The notes under the pieces were generated by a model, which saw nothing but the letters and a program-made list of their open reading frames with translations, was not told the DNA's origin and did not search any database. A DNA stretch of 64,000 bases from Erythrobacter cryptus DSM 12079 (GTDB taxonomy: Bacteria > Pseudomonadota > Alphaproteobacteria > Sphingomonadales > Sphingomonadaceae), in the NCBI RefSeq assembly GCF_000422985.1, contig NZ_AUHC01000005.1:1-64000 (forward strand), given 5' to 3'. The translations under genes were made by a program, and so were the position numbers. Numbering within the stretch: position 1 is the first letter of the stretch; every line of letters starts with the position of its first letter. Shown here in pieces: positions 45,931 to 55,956 of the stretch.

Positions 45931-47336
45931 CCGGCCCCAGCATGGCCAAGCACATAGTCGCGCGTTGCGACATAATCGCCGGGGAGCGCCACCATGCTCT
46001 CCTCGCGCCCAAACAGATCGCCCACCCGCGCCGGCAGGGCCGGGCGCACGCCCACCGCCCGTTCCACCGCATCGCGGAACTTGGCCGGATGTGCGGTCGC
46101 CAGCGTCACCAGCGGCACTCCGGCGGGAACAACGCCAGCGGCGGCCACAGCCTGCGCGGCGTGCAGCCCAACGGCCGTGTGGGGATCGATCACCTGCCCG
46201 GCCACGCGATAGGCCCAGGCCATGGCGCGGGCGGTTTCGGCCTGATCAGCGCGAGCGCTGGTGAACAGCGCCGCCGCCCCTTCGGCCTGGGCGTTGGTGA
46301 GCTGCATCGCGCGGGTCTGTTCAAAGCCGCGCATCTGCTGGGCCAGCGCCGCCCCATCGCGCCCGCCGCAATCGAATAGCAGCCGCTCGAAATTGGAAGA
46401 GACCTGGATGTCCATCGAGGGCGTGATGGTGGGGGTGACGCCGCCCGCCGAGTAATCGCCGGACGAGAGCGCGCGGTGGAGGATGTCGTTGATGTTGGTG
46501 GCGACGATCAGCCGCTCAATGGGCAGGCCCATCTTCGCGGCGACATAGCCCGCGAACACATCGCCGAAATTGCCGGTCGGCACCGAATAGGCGACCGGGC
46601 GATCAGGCCCGCCCAGTTGCAGCGCCGAGGCGAAGTAATAGACCACCTGCGCCATCAGCCGCGCCCAGTTGATCGAATTGACCGCACCGAGATTGAGCCG
46701 CCCCGTCACCTCGGGATCGGTGAACATGCGCTTCACATGCGCCTGGGCATCATCGAAACTGCCGTCGATCGCCAGGTTGTGCACGTTGGGGCTCAGGACC
46801 GTGGTCATCTGCCGACGCTGCACGTCACTCACCCGCCCTCTGGGGTGGAGCATGAAGATCTCGACCCGATCGAGACCGGCCACGGCCTGGATCGCTGCCG
46901 AGCCGGTATCCCCGCTGGTTGCGCCGACGATGGTGAGTCTCTCGCCTCGGCGGGCAAGGAAGGTCTCGAACAGCCGCCCGAGCAATTGCAGCGCCACGTC
47001 CTTGAAGGCGAGCGTCGGGCCGTGGAACAGCTCGAGCAGCCAATGCTGTGCGTCGAGCTGCACCAGCGGCGTGACCGCCCCATGGCCGAAATCGCCATAG
47101 ACCTTGTGGCAGATGGCCGAGAGTTCATCCTCGGTCAGGCTCCCTGAAACGAAGGGCGCCATCACCCGCGCGGCAAGATCGGGATAGGCAAGGCCGCGCA
47201 TCGCCCGGATCTCGTCTTTGCTGAACCGCGGCCACTCGGCCGGAACATAAAGGCCCCCGTCGCTGGCAAGGCCTGCCAGCGTCACCCCTTCGAAATCGAG
47301 CGCCGGCGCGCCCCCGCGTGTCGAGACATATTGCAT
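45927..47336 (-). CDS. thrC: Threonine synthase
   Basis: A 469-residue PLP enzyme. The Lys that binds PLP is in HGPTLAFKDVALQLLG, and SGDTGSAAIQAVAG is the phosphate loop. YVSTRGGAPALDFEGVTLAG is the N-terminal signature; PTGNFGDVFAGYVAAKMGLP and DPHTAVG follow. It converts O-phosphohomoserine to threonine. The ATG at 47336 opens MQYVSTRGG; the open frame extends upstream through surf1. It lies 11 nt behind surf1. Confidence 0.95.
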   Translation of the reverse strand: MQYVSTRGGAPALDFEGVTLAGLASDGGLYVPAEWPRFSKDEIRAMRGLAYPDLAARVMAPFVSGSLTEDELSAICHKVYGDFGHGAVTPLVQLDAQHWLLELFHGPTLAFKDVALQLLGRLFETFLARRGERLTIVGATSGDTGSAAIQAVAGLDRVEIFMLHPRGRVSDVQRRQMTTVLSPNVHNLAIDGSFDDAQAHVKRMFTDPEVTGRLNLGAVNSINWARLMAQVVYYFASALQLGGPDRPVAYSVPTGNFGDVFAGYVAAKMGLPIERLIVATNINDILHRALSSGDYSAGGVTPTITPSMDIQVSSNFERLLFDCGGRDGAALAQQMRGFEQTRAMQLTNAQAEGAAALFTSARADQAETARAMAWAYRVAGQVIDPHTAVGLHAAQAVAAAGVVPAGVPLVTLATAHPAKFRDAVERAVGVRPALPARVGDLFGREESMVALPGDYVATRDYVLGHAGAG

Positions 47337-47347
47337 GGGCGCGCGGG

Positions 47348-47911
47348 TTAGCGCCGACGGCGGCGCAATGCCAGCACGTAGATGACCAGCGCCGTCAGCG
47401 CGAAGAAGAACCACTGCCCGGCATAGGCGAGGTGGTTGTTGGGCAAATCGCCGGGATCGGGCCTTGCCATCGGCTGCAATCCGGCCACCGGCGGATCGGC
47501 AACCAGCCGCGGCCCCGGCGCGATCACGCCGGTGATGATGCCGCCCGCAAAGTCCGGCCTGGCGATGTCGCGGGTGTATCCTAAATCGACCGCGACGCTT
47601 GCATCCGGGCTGACCGCGCAAGTCGCGCGCTGGACCCAGCCCTTCTGTCCGCTCGCCGAGGTGCCCGATACCGCCTCGATGGCGGTGACGCCGGCACAGG
47701 CCACCCGGCTGCGGCGGAACAGCACATCCTCGCCCTTGCCGGAGAGCGGAAAGACCACCGCCTCGCCGGCATTCGCCGCCGCCTCGTAGCGGGCAATCAG
47801 CGCCTCCTTCTCGGCGCGGCGGCCCAGTTGCCAAATACCGAGGCCGATCATCGTGGCGACCGCCGCCAGCACGAAGATCGTCGGGATGATCGGCACACGG
47901 CGGGCGGTCAT
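47348..47911 (-). CDS. SURF1-family cytochrome oxidase assembly protein
   Basis: A 187-residue protein with the SURF1 topology: one helix near each end (VPIIPTIFVLAAVATMIGLG and HLAYAGQWFFFALTALVIYV) and a periplasmic middle. The N-terminal LGIWQLGRRAEKEALIARYE motif is the SURF1 signature; NNHLAYAGQWFFFAL is the C-terminal one. SURF1 helps insert heme a into subunit I. ATGA overlaps the DUF983 gene's stop. Confidence 0.88.
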   Translation of the reverse strand: MTARRVPIIPTIFVLAAVATMIGLGIWQLGRRAEKEALIARYEAAANAGEAVVFPLSGKGEDVLFRRSRVACAGVTAIEAVSGTSASGQKGWVQRATCAVSPDASVAVDLGYTRDIARPDFAGGIITGVIAPGPRLVADPPVAGLQPMARPDPGDLPNNHLAYAGQWFFFALTALVIYVLALRRRRR

Positions 47912-48279
47912 TGAGCGCGTTCCTCGTATTGGTGGTAGACCCACATGGTCTTGTAGAACCTCAGACCGAAAACGACGCTGCCCACCGTGACCGGCCCCCA
48001 GAACAGGAAGGTCGTCCACAGCGGCGGCCGTAGCCATTCGTCGACCGCCAGCGCCGCGATGATCAGCACCAGCGCCAGCAGCATCGTCACCACGCCGACA
48101 AAGCGCCCGCCCCGCTCGAGGGCCAGAATGTCGAGCCCGCAATTCGCGCATTGATCCGCGAGGCCTGCCGGCTCGGCGAACAGCGTCTTCGCGCCGCAGC
48201 GGGGACACAAACCGGAAAGGGCAGCCGAGACGAACCCCGGCTGCCCTCCCTTATCCTTCGGACTTTCGCCCGGAGCCAT
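47908..48279 (-). CDS. DUF983 membrane protein
   Basis: A 123-residue protein with a zinc-ribbon-like start (LCPRCGAKTLF, then CANCGLDIL) and two helices (VGVVTMLLALVLIIAALAVD, TFLFWGPVTVGSVVFGLRFY). DUF983 genes occur next to ctaE in alphaproteobacterial oxidase clusters; the biochemical role is unknown. Its ATG shares one base with the ctaE stop (TGATG), and its stop overlaps surf1. Confidence 0.9.
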   Translation of the reverse strand: MAPGESPKDKGGQPGFVSAALSGLCPRCGAKTLFAEPAGLADQCANCGLDILALERGGRFVGVVTMLLALVLIIAALAVDEWLRPPLWTTFLFWGPVTVGSVVFGLRFYKTMWVYHQYEERAQ

Positions 48280-49148
48280 CAGTGGTATTCGGCGCCCCAG
48301 CCGCCCCAGACATAGACGGCGACGAACAGGAACAGCCACACCACGTCGACGAAGTGCCAGTACCACGCGGCGGCTTCGAAGCCGAAGTGCTGGCGCGGGG
48401 TGAAGTGGCCGAGATAGGCGCGGTAGAGGCACACGGCGAGGAAGATGGTGCCGACGATCACGTGGAATCCGTGGAAGCCGGTCGCCATGTAGAAGGCGCT
48501 CGAATAGGTGTTGCCGCCAAAACCGAAGGGCGCAGCGCTGTATTCATAGGCCTGGATCGCGGTGAACAGCAGCCCAAGCGCGATCGTCGCCCACAACCCC
48601 TGCTTGAGCCCCTCACGGTCACCGTGAATGAGCGCGTGGTGCGCCCAGGTGACCGTGGTGCCCGAGCACAGCAGGATCAGGGTGTTGAGCAGCGGCAGCG
48701 AGAAGGGATCGAGCACCTCCATCCCTTCCGGGATAAACTTGGCGATCGCCCCTTCGGTGCCGAACAGGCTGGTGGTGGCGCCGGTCGCCGGATCATATTC
48801 AAGCGGTGCGGGGAACAGCGCGAAATCGAAGAAGCTCCAGAACCAGCCGACGAAGAACATCACCTCCGAAGCGATGAACAGGATCATGCCATAGCGCAGG
48901 TGCAGCTGCACCACCGGAGTGTGATCGCCGCGCTGGGCCTCGATCACGATGTTGCGGAACCAGAAGAAGAAGGTCGCCAGCAGCCCGGCAAGACCGGCCC
49001 ACAGCACCACGCGGGAAGCCGTCCCGAAGACGTCGGGATGCCACGACATCACCATGCCGCTGGTGAAGGTGAGCGCCGCGATCGATCCGATCAGCGGCCA
49101 GATATCGGGTTCGAGGATGTGATAATCGTGGTTTGCCTTGCCAGCCAT
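48279..49148 (-). CDS. ctaE: Cytochrome c oxidase subunit III
   Basis: A 289-residue subunit with seven helices. HDYHILEPDIWPLIGSIAAL at the start, then LRYGMILFIASEVMFFVGWF (helix III with the conserved E), TTVTWAHHALIHGDREG, and ATGFHGFHVIVGTIFLAVC. It stabilises subunit I of the aa3-type oxidase. It belongs to the ctaC to surf1 run. Confidence 0.96.
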   Translation of the reverse strand: MAGKANHDYHILEPDIWPLIGSIAALTFTSGMVMSWHPDVFGTASRVVLWAGLAGLLATFFFWFRNIVIEAQRGDHTPVVQLHLRYGMILFIASEVMFFVGWFWSFFDFALFPAPLEYDPATGATTSLFGTEGAIAKFIPEGMEVLDPFSLPLLNTLILLCSGTTVTWAHHALIHGDREGLKQGLWATIALGLLFTAIQAYEYSAAPFGFGGNTYSSAFYMATGFHGFHVIVGTIFLAVCLYRAYLGHFTPRQHFGFEAAAWYWHFVDVVWLFLFVAVYVWGGWGAEYH

Positions 49149-49180
49149 TGGTCTGTCCCGTCCTGGGTTGCCTCTTGGGT

Positions 49181-49780
49181 TTATCGCGCGCGCGGCGGCG
49201 CCGGTTCTGCCGGCGCCTTGGCGCGGTGGAAGGTATAGCTCAGCGTGATCTGTTCGACCCCCTTCATCGCCGGATCGTCAAGCATTGCCGGATCGACGAA
49301 ATAGAGCACCGGCATGGTCACTTCCTCGCCCGGCGCGAGGGTCTGCTCGGTGAAACAGAAGCACTGGATCTTGTTGAAATACTTGCCGGCCTTCTCGGGT
49401 GTGACGTTGAAGGTTGCCATGCCGGTGACAGGCTCGGACGACAAATTGCGCGCGACATAGGTGGCGATGTCACGCTCGCCAATGGTGACGGTGTCGGTTG
49501 GCTGCGAGGGGCGGAAACGCCAGGGCATGTCACTCGCGGTCGAGGCATCGAAGCGGATCGAGATCTTCGCCCCCGTCGCCTGCGCCGCGGCAGCGGCGGC
49601 CTTGGCCTCGCTTGCCACCATGGTGGTGCCGCCGAACCCGGTGACCTGACAGAACAGGCGATAGAGCGGCACCGAAGCATAGCCCAGCCCCAGCATCGCG
49701 CAGGCTCCCGCGAGCGCAATGAGCCCGGTGCGCCGGTTGCGCTCGGCGGTCTCGGCAGACGTCTGCGGAAGGCTCGCCAT
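49181..49780 (-). CDS. ctaG: Cytochrome c oxidase assembly protein CtaG/Cox11
   Basis: A 199-residue copper chaperone for the CuB site. One N-terminal helix (GLIALAGACAMLGLGYASVP) with LYRLFCQVTGFGGTT, the conserved copper-binding KIQCFCFTEQTL pair, and a periplasmic immunoglobulin-like domain (PVLYFVDPAMLDDPAM). The ATG at 49780 overlaps the stop of the 43-residue ORF. Confidence 0.95.
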   Translation of the reverse strand: MASLPQTSAETAERNRRTGLIALAGACAMLGLGYASVPLYRLFCQVTGFGGTTMVASEAKAAAAAAQATGAKISIRFDASTASDMPWRFRPSQPTDTVTIGERDIATYVARNLSSEPVTGMATFNVTPEKAGKYFNKIQCFCFTEQTLAPGEEVTMPVLYFVDPAMLDDPAMKGVEQITLSYTFHRAKAPAEPAPPRAR

Positions 49781-49911
49781 CAGCCCTGCCCTCCGATCCG
49801 GGCGATGGTGATGGCGTAGAAGAGGATCACGAAGAAAAGCAGCGTGCCCGCCACCACCAGATTGCGGCTCTTGCGCCGCCGGATGAATTCGCGCTCTTCC
49901 TCAGGCGTCAT
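49780..49911 (-). CDS. 43-residue single-helix protein in the oxidase cluster
   Basis: A short ORF between ctaB and ctaG: a charged N-terminus ([16 protein letters not shown]) followed by one helix ([20 protein letters not shown]). Its ATG overlaps the ctaB stop (ATGA) and its stop touches the ctaG start, so it is embedded in the operon. Small proteins at this spot, often called CoxF-like, are known in alphaproteobacterial clusters. It was found by reading the gap, and falls below common ORF cutoffs. Confidence 0.8.
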   Translation of the reverse strand: MTPEEEREFIRRRKSRNLVVAGTLLFFVILFYAITIARIGGQG

Positions 49912-50837
49912 GCCAGCCACCCCTGATAGGCCGCGAGCCGATCTGCCACCAGCGCGGCAAAGAGCACGAAGAGATAGACGATCGAGAACTTGAACAGGCG
50001 TTTTTCGGGCAGCATCTTGTCGGTCAGCCCGTCACGGCGGCGGCGCGCCACGGGAAGTGCCAGCACCACGAACAGCGCCGACAGCACCACCGCAACCGAG
50101 CCATAGAGCCAGCCCGCCCCACCGATCACCCATGGGGCAATCGCAACAGGCGCCAGCACCAGGGTGTAGGCCATGATCTGCCGCCGGGTCGCCCGCTCCC
50201 CCGCCACCACCGGCAGCATCGGGATGCCGACCTTGGCGTAATCGGCCTCGACGAACAGCGCCAGGGCCCAAAAATGCGGCGGGGTCCAGAAGAAGATGAT
50301 CGCGAAAAGCAGCAGCGGCATGGCGGTGATCTCGCCGGTCACCGCCACCCAGCCGATCAGCGGCGGGAAGGCCCCCGCCCCGCCGCCGATGACGATGTTC
50401 TGCGGCGTGCGTGGCTTCAGCCACATGGTGTAGATCACCGCGTAGTAGATGATTGCAGCAAGCAGCAGCGCCGCGGCGAGCCAGCCGATCGCCACCCCCA
50501 TCAGACAGATCGACACCGCCGAAAGAAAGATGCCGAAATCGCGCGCGTCCTCGCGCCGCATCCGCCCACCGGGCAGCGGGCGATTGCGGGTGCGCTTCAT
50601 GCCCGCGTCAAGATCGGCCTCCCACCAATGGTTGAGCGCCGCCGATCCGCCCGCGCCCATCGCAATCGCAAGGATCGCGGTGAAGGCAAGCACCGGGTGC
50701 AGGCTGCCGGGCGCGGCGAGCACCCCGCAGATCGCGGTGAAGATCACCAGCGTCATCACCCGCGGCTTGGTGAGCGCGAAGAAGTCGCGCCACTCGGTCG
50801 GTAGGCTCACGCGCGTCGAAGGGGCGGTGCTGGCCAT
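49908..50837 (-). CDS. ctaB: Protoheme IX farnesyltransferase (heme O synthase)
   Basis: A 309-residue UbiA-superfamily prenyltransferase. The aspartate motifs are [20 protein letters not shown] and [15 protein letters not shown], and [11 protein letters not shown] is the family signature. About nine helices. It farnesylates heme B, the first step to heme A for subunit I. The start is probably ATG 50837 (MASTAPSTR); an upstream ATG at 50873 is also open. Confidence 0.94.
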   Translation of the reverse strand: MASTAPSTRVSLPTEWRDFFALTKPRVMTLVIFTAICGVLAAPGSLHPVLAFTAILAIAMGAGGSAALNHWWEADLDAGMKRTRNRPLPGGRMRREDARDFGIFLSAVSICLMGVAIGWLAAALLLAAIIYYAVIYTMWLKPRTPQNIVIGGGAGAFPPLIGWVAVTGEITAMPLLLFAIIFFWTPPHFWALALFVEADYAKVGIPMLPVVAGERATRRQIMAYTLVLAPVAIAPWVIGGAGWLYGSVAVVLSALFVVLALPVARRRRDGLTDKMLPEKRLFKFSIVYLFVLFAALVADRLAAYQGWLA

Positions 50838-50932
50838 GCTCTCCTTGCTTTCATGGGCGAGGAGCGCGGCCAATATTGCCCGCGCCCCTGCCTTGTCCTT
50901 GCTTGCCCCCTTGGGGGGGCGATCACGCCCGG

Positions 50933-52645
50933 TTACGCCGTCACCGGACGATGATCGTGGTAATCATGCGCGTCGGTGATCACCGGCAGCGTCTCGAACT
51001 GGTGGAAGGGCGGCGGACTCGGCAGGGTCCATTCGAGCGTGGTCGCCCCTTCACCCCATGGATTGGCCTCAGCCTTGCGCCCGGCCACGAAGGCATAGAG
51101 GATGTTGAGGAAGAACAGCACCATCGAGCCGGCCATGATGTAATAGCCATAGGTGCTGATCTCATGCCAGTACTGGTAGGCTTCCGGATAGTCGGGATAG
51201 CGGCGCGGCATCCCCTGCATCCCGAGGAAGTGCTGGGGGAAGAAGATCACGTTGACCCCGACGAAGAAGGTCCAGAAATGCAGGTGGCTGAGCAGCTCGG
51301 AATGCATCCGCCCGCTCATCTTCGGAAACCAGTAGTAGAAGCCGGCGAACATCGAGAACACAGCGCCCATCGAGAGCACGTAGTGGAAATGGGCCACCAC
51401 GTAATAGGTATCGTGCAGGTTGTCGTCGATCCCGCCATTGGCGAGCACCACGCCGGTCACCCCGCCCACGGTGAACAGGAAGATGAAGCCAAGCGCCCAG
51501 ACCATGGGCGACTTGAACTGGAGGCTGCCGCCCCACATCGTCGCGATCCAGCTGAAGATCTTTACCCCCGTGGGCACCGCGATCACCATGGTCGCCGCGG
51601 TGAAATACATCTTGGTGTTCACGTCGAGACCCACGGTGTACATGTGGTGCGCCCAGACGATGAAGCCGACGACACCGATCGCCACCATGGCATAGGCCAT
51701 GCCGAGATAGCCGAACACCGGCTTGCGGCTGAAGGTGGCGACGATCTGGCTGATCATGCCGAAGCCGGGCAGGATCATGATGTAGACTTCGGGATGGCCG
51801 AAGAACCAGAACAGGTGCTGGTAAAGGATCGGATCGCCGCCGCCGGCCGGATCGAAGAAAGTGGTGCCGAAATTGCGATCGGTCAGCAGCATGGTGATCG
51901 CTGCCGCCAGCACGGGCAGCGCCAGCAGCAGAAGGAAGGCAGTGACCAGCACCGACCACACGAACAGCGGCATCTTGTGCAGGGTCATCCCCGGCGCGCG
52001 CATGTTGAAAATGGTGGTGATGAAGTTGGTCGCCCCAAGGATCGAGCCGGCGCCAGCAAGGTGCAGCGAAAAGATCGCGAAATCCACCGCCGGGCCAACC
52101 GAACCGCTCGTCGAAAGCGGCGCATAGACCGTCCAGCCCACGCCCGCCCCCGGGCCGGAGCCACCCGGCACGAACAGCGAGAACAGCAGGCTGAAAAAGC
52201 CCGCCACGGTCAGCCAGAAGCTGATGTTGTTCATCCGCGGGAAGGCCATGTCGGGCGCGCCGATCATCAGCGGCACGAACCAGTTGCCAAAGCCGCCGAT
52301 CATCGCCGGCATCACCATGAAGAACACCATGATGAGGCCATGCGCGGTGATGAATACGTTCCACATGTGGAGCGCGGTGTTGAGATCATTGCCGCCGCCC
52401 ATGAACTGGGCCCACCACTGAAGATACTGGATGCCCGGCTCGGCCAGCTCGAGACGCATGATCCCGGAGATGGCGCCCCCGACGATCCCCGCGATGATCG
52501 CGAAGATCAGGTACATCGTGCCGATGTCCTTGTGGTTGGTCGACATGAACCAGCGGGCAAAGAAGCCTGGCTTGTGGTCGGCATGATCATGCGCACTGTG
52601 GGCATGATCGTGATGGATGTCGAAGCCTTCTGCGGTGGTTGCCAT
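50933..52645 (-). CDS. ctaD: Cytochrome c oxidase subunit I
   Basis: A 570-residue subunit with 12 helices. The metal ligands are visible: [18 protein letters not shown] (heme a His), [18 protein letters not shown] (the CuB His-Tyr pair), [10 protein letters not shown] (two CuB His), and [19 protein letters not shown] (heme a3 and a His). GHPEVY with Tyr marks an A-type oxidase, which fits the aa3 cluster. It is 39 nt behind ctaC. Confidence 0.97.
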   Translation of the reverse strand: MATTAEGFDIHHDHAHSAHDHADHKPGFFARWFMSTNHKDIGTMYLIFAIIAGIVGGAISGIMRLELAEPGIQYLQWWAQFMGGGNDLNTALHMWNVFITAHGLIMVFFMVMPAMIGGFGNWFVPLMIGAPDMAFPRMNNISFWLTVAGFFSLLFSLFVPGGSGPGAGVGWTVYAPLSTSGSVGPAVDFAIFSLHLAGAGSILGATNFITTIFNMRAPGMTLHKMPLFVWSVLVTAFLLLLALPVLAAAITMLLTDRNFGTTFFDPAGGGDPILYQHLFWFFGHPEVYIMILPGFGMISQIVATFSRKPVFGYLGMAYAMVAIGVVGFIVWAHHMYTVGLDVNTKMYFTAATMVIAVPTGVKIFSWIATMWGGSLQFKSPMVWALGFIFLFTVGGVTGVVLANGGIDDNLHDTYYVVAHFHYVLSMGAVFSMFAGFYYWFPKMSGRMHSELLSHLHFWTFFVGVNVIFFPQHFLGMQGMPRRYPDYPEAYQYWHEISTYGYYIMAGSMVLFFLNILYAFVAGRKAEANPWGEGATTLEWTLPSPPPFHQFETLPVITDAHDYHDHRPVTA

Positions 52646-52684
52646 GGTCAGCTACTCTTCATGCTTCCAAATTCGTCGGATGGT

Positions 52685-53695
52685 TCAGCCGGCCGCGCCG
52701 GGGGCCGCGGGCGCGGCAGCGGCGCTGGCCGCCTGCTCACCCGGCATGGTGCCGCCCTGCGCCTTGACCCAGGCGGCAAATTCGGCCGGCGGCAGAGCCT
52801 CGACCACGATCGGCATATAGGCATGGCGCGCGCCGCACAGTTCGGAGCACTGGCCGTAATAGACACCCGGCTCCTTGATCGTCAGCAGCTTCTCGTTGAG
52901 CCGCCCGGGCACCGCGTCCATCTTGAACCACAGCGAAGGTATCGCAAAGGCATGAATCACATCGGTCGCGGTAGTCTGAATCTTGAGCGGCACGCCCGCA
53001 GGCACAACCATGCGATTGTCCACCGCCAACTGCGCCGGCTCACCGCGCTTGAGCGCCTCATCCGCAGGCAGCATGTTCGAGATCACCTCGATGTCGCCGT
53101 GATCGGGATAGGTATAGCCCCAGTACCACTGATAGCCGGTTGCCTTGATGGTGACGGCATCTGCCGGCGGAGTCTCATACTGGCGGGCCAACAGCGTGAT
53201 CGAAGGCACCGCGATCACCACCAGGATGATCACCGGCACGATCGTCCACACCACCTCGATCATGGTGTTGTGGGTGGTCTTGGAGGCAACCGGATTGGCA
53301 CGGCGGTTGAAGCGGATCACCACGTAGAGGAGCAGGCCGAGCACGAACAGACTGATCGCGGTGATCACCGGGAGCAGGATCGTGTCATGCATCCACAGCG
53401 CGTAATCGCCATTGGGCGAATACTGATCCTGGAAGGTCAGGCTCTTGGCCATCGCATCCGGTTCATCGCCGCGCGGATCGGTCGGCATCCCCTTGCCCTT
53501 GGTCGGCGCCATCGGGGTGTAGGCGCTTGCATCGGCAGCAGGTGCAGCGGGCGCCGAGGCATCGGCAGGCGCTGCAGCAGCGGCGGGGGCTTCAGCGGCA
53601 ACCGGCGCCGCAGGAGCGGCGTCCTGCGCCGCAACGCTCAGCGGCGCAAACGCCGCGAGCCCGGCAGCGAGCGCCGCCAGGATAGCCTTCTTCAT
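52685..53695 (-). CDS. ctaC: Cytochrome c oxidase subunit II
   Basis: A 336-residue subunit. A signal peptide (ILAALAAGLAAFAPLSVAAQ), a long Ala/Pro linker, two helices (ILLPVITAISLFVLGLLLYV and IVPVIILVVIAVPSITLLAR), then a cupredoxin domain with GYQWYWGYTYPD and the binuclear CuA motif GQCSELCGARHAYMPI. The extended C-terminal Ala/Gly tail is not usual. Start is ATG 53695; the frame opens further upstream but without a signal peptide. First gene of the oxidase operon. Confidence 0.96.
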   Translation of the reverse strand: MKKAILAALAAGLAAFAPLSVAAQDAAPAAPVAAEAPAAAAAPADASAPAAPAADASAYTPMAPTKGKGMPTDPRGDEPDAMAKSLTFQDQYSPNGDYALWMHDTILLPVITAISLFVLGLLLYVVIRFNRRANPVASKTTHNTMIEVVWTIVPVIILVVIAVPSITLLARQYETPPADAVTIKATGYQWYWGYTYPDHGDIEVISNMLPADEALKRGEPAQLAVDNRMVVPAGVPLKIQTTATDVIHAFAIPSLWFKMDAVPGRLNEKLLTIKEPGVYYGQCSELCGARHAYMPIVVEALPPAEFAAWVKAQGGTMPGEQAASAAAAPAAPGAAG

Positions 53696-53943
53696 ACGGG
53701 TGTCCCTTTGACCCATGTGCATGTGTCCAAGTGCTTCGAAACTGATCCCATGCCGCCTGCCTGCCCGACCCCCTCGCGGATTCGCACCAGACAGCATCAA
53801 GCCGGCCTTGCAGCCTGTCTCAGCCTCGCCCTTAGCGATGCTTGCCGAGGGCCTCAAGCGCTTCTAGGGAGAAAATTATGCAAGCCGGCATGTTGCCCGC
53901 GCAAGTCGGCCATTTCTCCCCCTGTTTTCCATGAGGTTTGCCT
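53696..53943. promoter_or_regulatory. Divergent promoter region of ctaC and pyrE
   Basis: This 248-nt gap must contain the promoter of the oxidase operon (reverse) and of the pyrE operon (forward). I saw no Fnr-type box and no clear sigma-70 pair. Small GC-rich inverted repeats are present but none stands out. Confidence 0.4.
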
Positions 53944-54525
53944 GTGACGCAAGATGAAGTCCTGGCCGAGTTCCGCGCTTCCGGAGCGCTGCTCGAGGGG
54001 CATTTCAAGCTCTCCTCGGGGCGCCACAGCGCCCATTATCTGCAATGCGCGCGGGTGCTGATGAACCCGGCGCGCGCCGCGCGCATCGCCGCGGCGGTGG
54101 TGGCAGGCATCCCGGCCGCAGTGCGCGAGGCGGTTGAAGTGGTGGTCTCTCCGGCAATGGGGGGGATCATCATCGGCCACGAGGTCGCCCGGGTGCTGGA
54201 GAAGGATGCGCTGTTCCTCGAGCGGCCCGAGGGGGTGTTTCACCTGCGCCGCGGCTTTGCCCTGAAGCCGGGCGCCAAGGTGCTGATGGTCGAGGACGTG
54301 GTTACCACCGGCCTTTCGAGCCGCGAGGCCATCGCCGCGGTGGCGCGTGAGGGCGGCGAGGTGATCGCCGAATGCGCGATCATCGATCGTTCCTGCGGCA
54401 CTGTCGATCTCGGCGTGCCCTTCCATCCGCTCATCGCCATTGATTTTCCCACCTACGATCCCGATTCTCTGCCCGAGAGCCTGGCACGCCTGCCCGTGAC
54501 CAAGCCCGGAAGCCGCAAAGCATGA
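53944..54525 (+). CDS. pyrE: Orotate phosphoribosyltransferase
   Basis: A 193-residue PRTase. [18 protein letters not shown] is the PRPP-binding loop, and [20 protein letters not shown] is the orotate side. It makes orotidine 5'-phosphate. Start is GTG 53944 ([10 protein letters not shown]), with GAGG upstream; a TTG at 53938 is less likely. Its end overlaps pdxJ (ATGA). It is first of a seven-gene forward run. Confidence 0.96.
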   Translation: MTQDEVLAEFRASGALLEGHFKLSSGRHSAHYLQCARVLMNPARAARIAAAVVAGIPAAVREAVEVVVSPAMGGIIIGHEVARVLEKDALFLERPEGVFHLRRGFALKPGAKVLMVEDVVTTGLSSREAIAAVAREGGEVIAECAIIDRSCGTVDLGVPFHPLIAIDFPTYDPDSLPESLARLPVTKPGSRKA

Positions 54526-55277
54526 CCACCACCCTCCACCCCCGGCCCTTGCGCCTCTGCGTCAATATCGACCACGTCGCAACCATCAGGAATGCGCGCG
54601 GCGGGGATCATCCCGATCCGGTGCGCGCGGCCGAGATCGTCGCGGCAGCCGGCGGCGATGGCATCACCGCCCATCTGCGCGAGGATCGCCGACACATCCG
54701 CGACGCCGATCTTGCCCGCATCCAGGAGGCGACCGATCTGCCGCTCAACCTCGAGATGGCGGCGACCCGCGAGATGCTGGAGATCGCGCTGCGGCACCGG
54801 CCCCATGCCGCCTGCATCGTGCCGGAAAGGCGCGAGGAGCGCACCACCGAGGGCGGGCTCGATGCGGCGGGCCAGCACAATTCGCTTGCCCCGATCATCG
54901 ATGAGCTGAAGGGCGCAGGAATCCGCGTCTCGCTGTTCATCGAGGCGGACGAGCGCCAGCTCGATGCCGCGCTGCGGCTGGGCGCGCCGGTGGTCGAGTT
55001 CCATACCGGCGAATATGCCCACGCCTTCCTTGATGGCGACCGCGATAAGATTGCGCGCGAAGTGAAGCGTATTACCGACATGGCAGCGCTCGCCGCCAAG
55101 AACGGGATCGAGCCGCACGCCGGCCATGGCCTTACCTATGCCAATGTCCAGCCGATCGCCGCCATCCCGCAGATTGCCGAGCTCAACATCGGCCATTTCC
55201 TCATTGGCGAAGCAGTGTTCGTGGGCCTTGATCACGCGATCCGCCGGATGCGCGAATTGATGGACGAAGCACGGTGA
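54522..55277 (+). CDS. pdxJ: Pyridoxine 5'-phosphate synthase
   Basis: A 251-residue TIM-barrel enzyme. [20 protein letters not shown] is the N-terminal signature, [20 protein letters not shown] the central one, and [17 protein letters not shown] near the end. It condenses aminoacetone phosphate with deoxyxylulose 5-phosphate, so this organism uses the DXP-dependent vitamin B6 route. ATG overlaps pyrE stop. Confidence 0.97.
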   Translation: MTTTLHPRPLRLCVNIDHVATIRNARGGDHPDPVRAAEIVAAAGGDGITAHLREDRRHIRDADLARIQEATDLPLNLEMAATREMLEIALRHRPHAACIVPERREERTTEGGLDAAGQHNSLAPIIDELKGAGIRVSLFIEADERQLDAALRLGAPVVEFHTGEYAHAFLDGDRDKIAREVKRITDMAALAAKNGIEPHAGHGLTYANVQPIAAIPQIAELNIGHFLIGEAVFVGLDHAIRRMRELMDEAR

Positions 55278-55558
55278 ACCCGCCCGATCTTCCCCCCCTT
55301 TCAGGCGAACAGAAGCGCTGGGCCTTGGCTGCTGCCGGCCTGTTCCTGCTCGGCATCGGCTTTCTCGGCTTTGCCTTGAGCAGCGGGGTGATGCGCGTCT
55401 TCGCGGTGGGCTGGGTGGCGCTGATGATCTTCGGCTTTGTCGGCGCGATCCGCGTGGCCAAGGGCGACTTTGCCCACCCGCTGTTCAAGGCGCAGGTGAT
55501 GCTCCACCTCGTTGCCATCGGCCTCCTGGTCGCGGTGATCATCCGGGCGTTCAAGTGA
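55274..55558 (+). CDS. Small membrane protein between pdxJ and acpS
   Basis: A 94-residue protein with three helices ([59 protein letters not shown]). The start is GTG 55274, overlapping pdxJ's TGA as GTGA; its stop overlaps acpS GTG. Family not recognised. Embedded in the run, so expressed with it. Confidence 0.75.
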   Translation: MNPPDLPPLSGEQKRWALAAAGLFLLGIGFLGFALSSGVMRVFAVGWVALMIFGFVGAIRVAKGDFAHPLFKAQVMLHLVAIGLLVAVIIRAFK

Positions 55559-55956
55559 TCATCGGCCTCGGCAACGACCTGTGCAATATCGAGCGCATCG
55601 CCCGCTCGCTCGAACGCTATGGCGAGCGCTTTGAAAACCGCGTCTTCACGCCCGTTGAAATCGCCAAGGCGCGGCGCCGCCCCTTCACCATCGCCGGCAC
55701 CTATGCCAAGCGCTTTGCTGCCAAGGAGGCCTTCAGCAAGGCGGTGGGCACGGGCTTCCGGCGCGGCGTCTTCATGAAGGATATCGGCGTCATCAACGCC
55801 CCCTCGGGCGCGCCGACCCTCGCGCTGACCGGCGGCGCGGCAAAGCGGCTTGAAGAATTGACGCCAAAGGGCCATGAGGCGCGCATCCATCTCACCCTTA
55901 CCGATGATCATCCCTGGGCCCAGGCCTTCGTGATCATCGAGGCAATCCCCCTGTGA
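55555..55956 (+). CDS. acpS: Holo-[acyl-carrier-protein] synthase
   Basis: A 133-residue phosphopantetheinyl transferase. [20 protein letters not shown] gives the catalytic aspartate, and [18 protein letters not shown] the second conserved glutamate. It loads the prosthetic group onto acyl carrier protein. Start is GTG 55555, overlapping the previous ORF stop. Its stop overlaps the lepB GTG. Confidence 0.96.
   Translation: MIIGLGNDLCNIERIARSLERYGERFENRVFTPVEIAKARRRPFTIAGTYAKRFAAKEAFSKAVGTGFRRGVFMKDIGVINAPSGAPTLALTGGAAKRLEELTPKGHEARIHLTLTDDHPWAQAFVIIEAIPL

Noticed and set aside
53696-53943. Fnr box for the oxidase operon
   Set aside because: No TTGAT-N4-ATCAA-like sequence found in the divergent region.
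50876-53947. 1023-codon forward frame antisense to the oxidase genes
   Set aside because: It is a His/Arg/Asp-rich shadow of ctaC and ctaD, which have all catalytic residues on the reverse strand.
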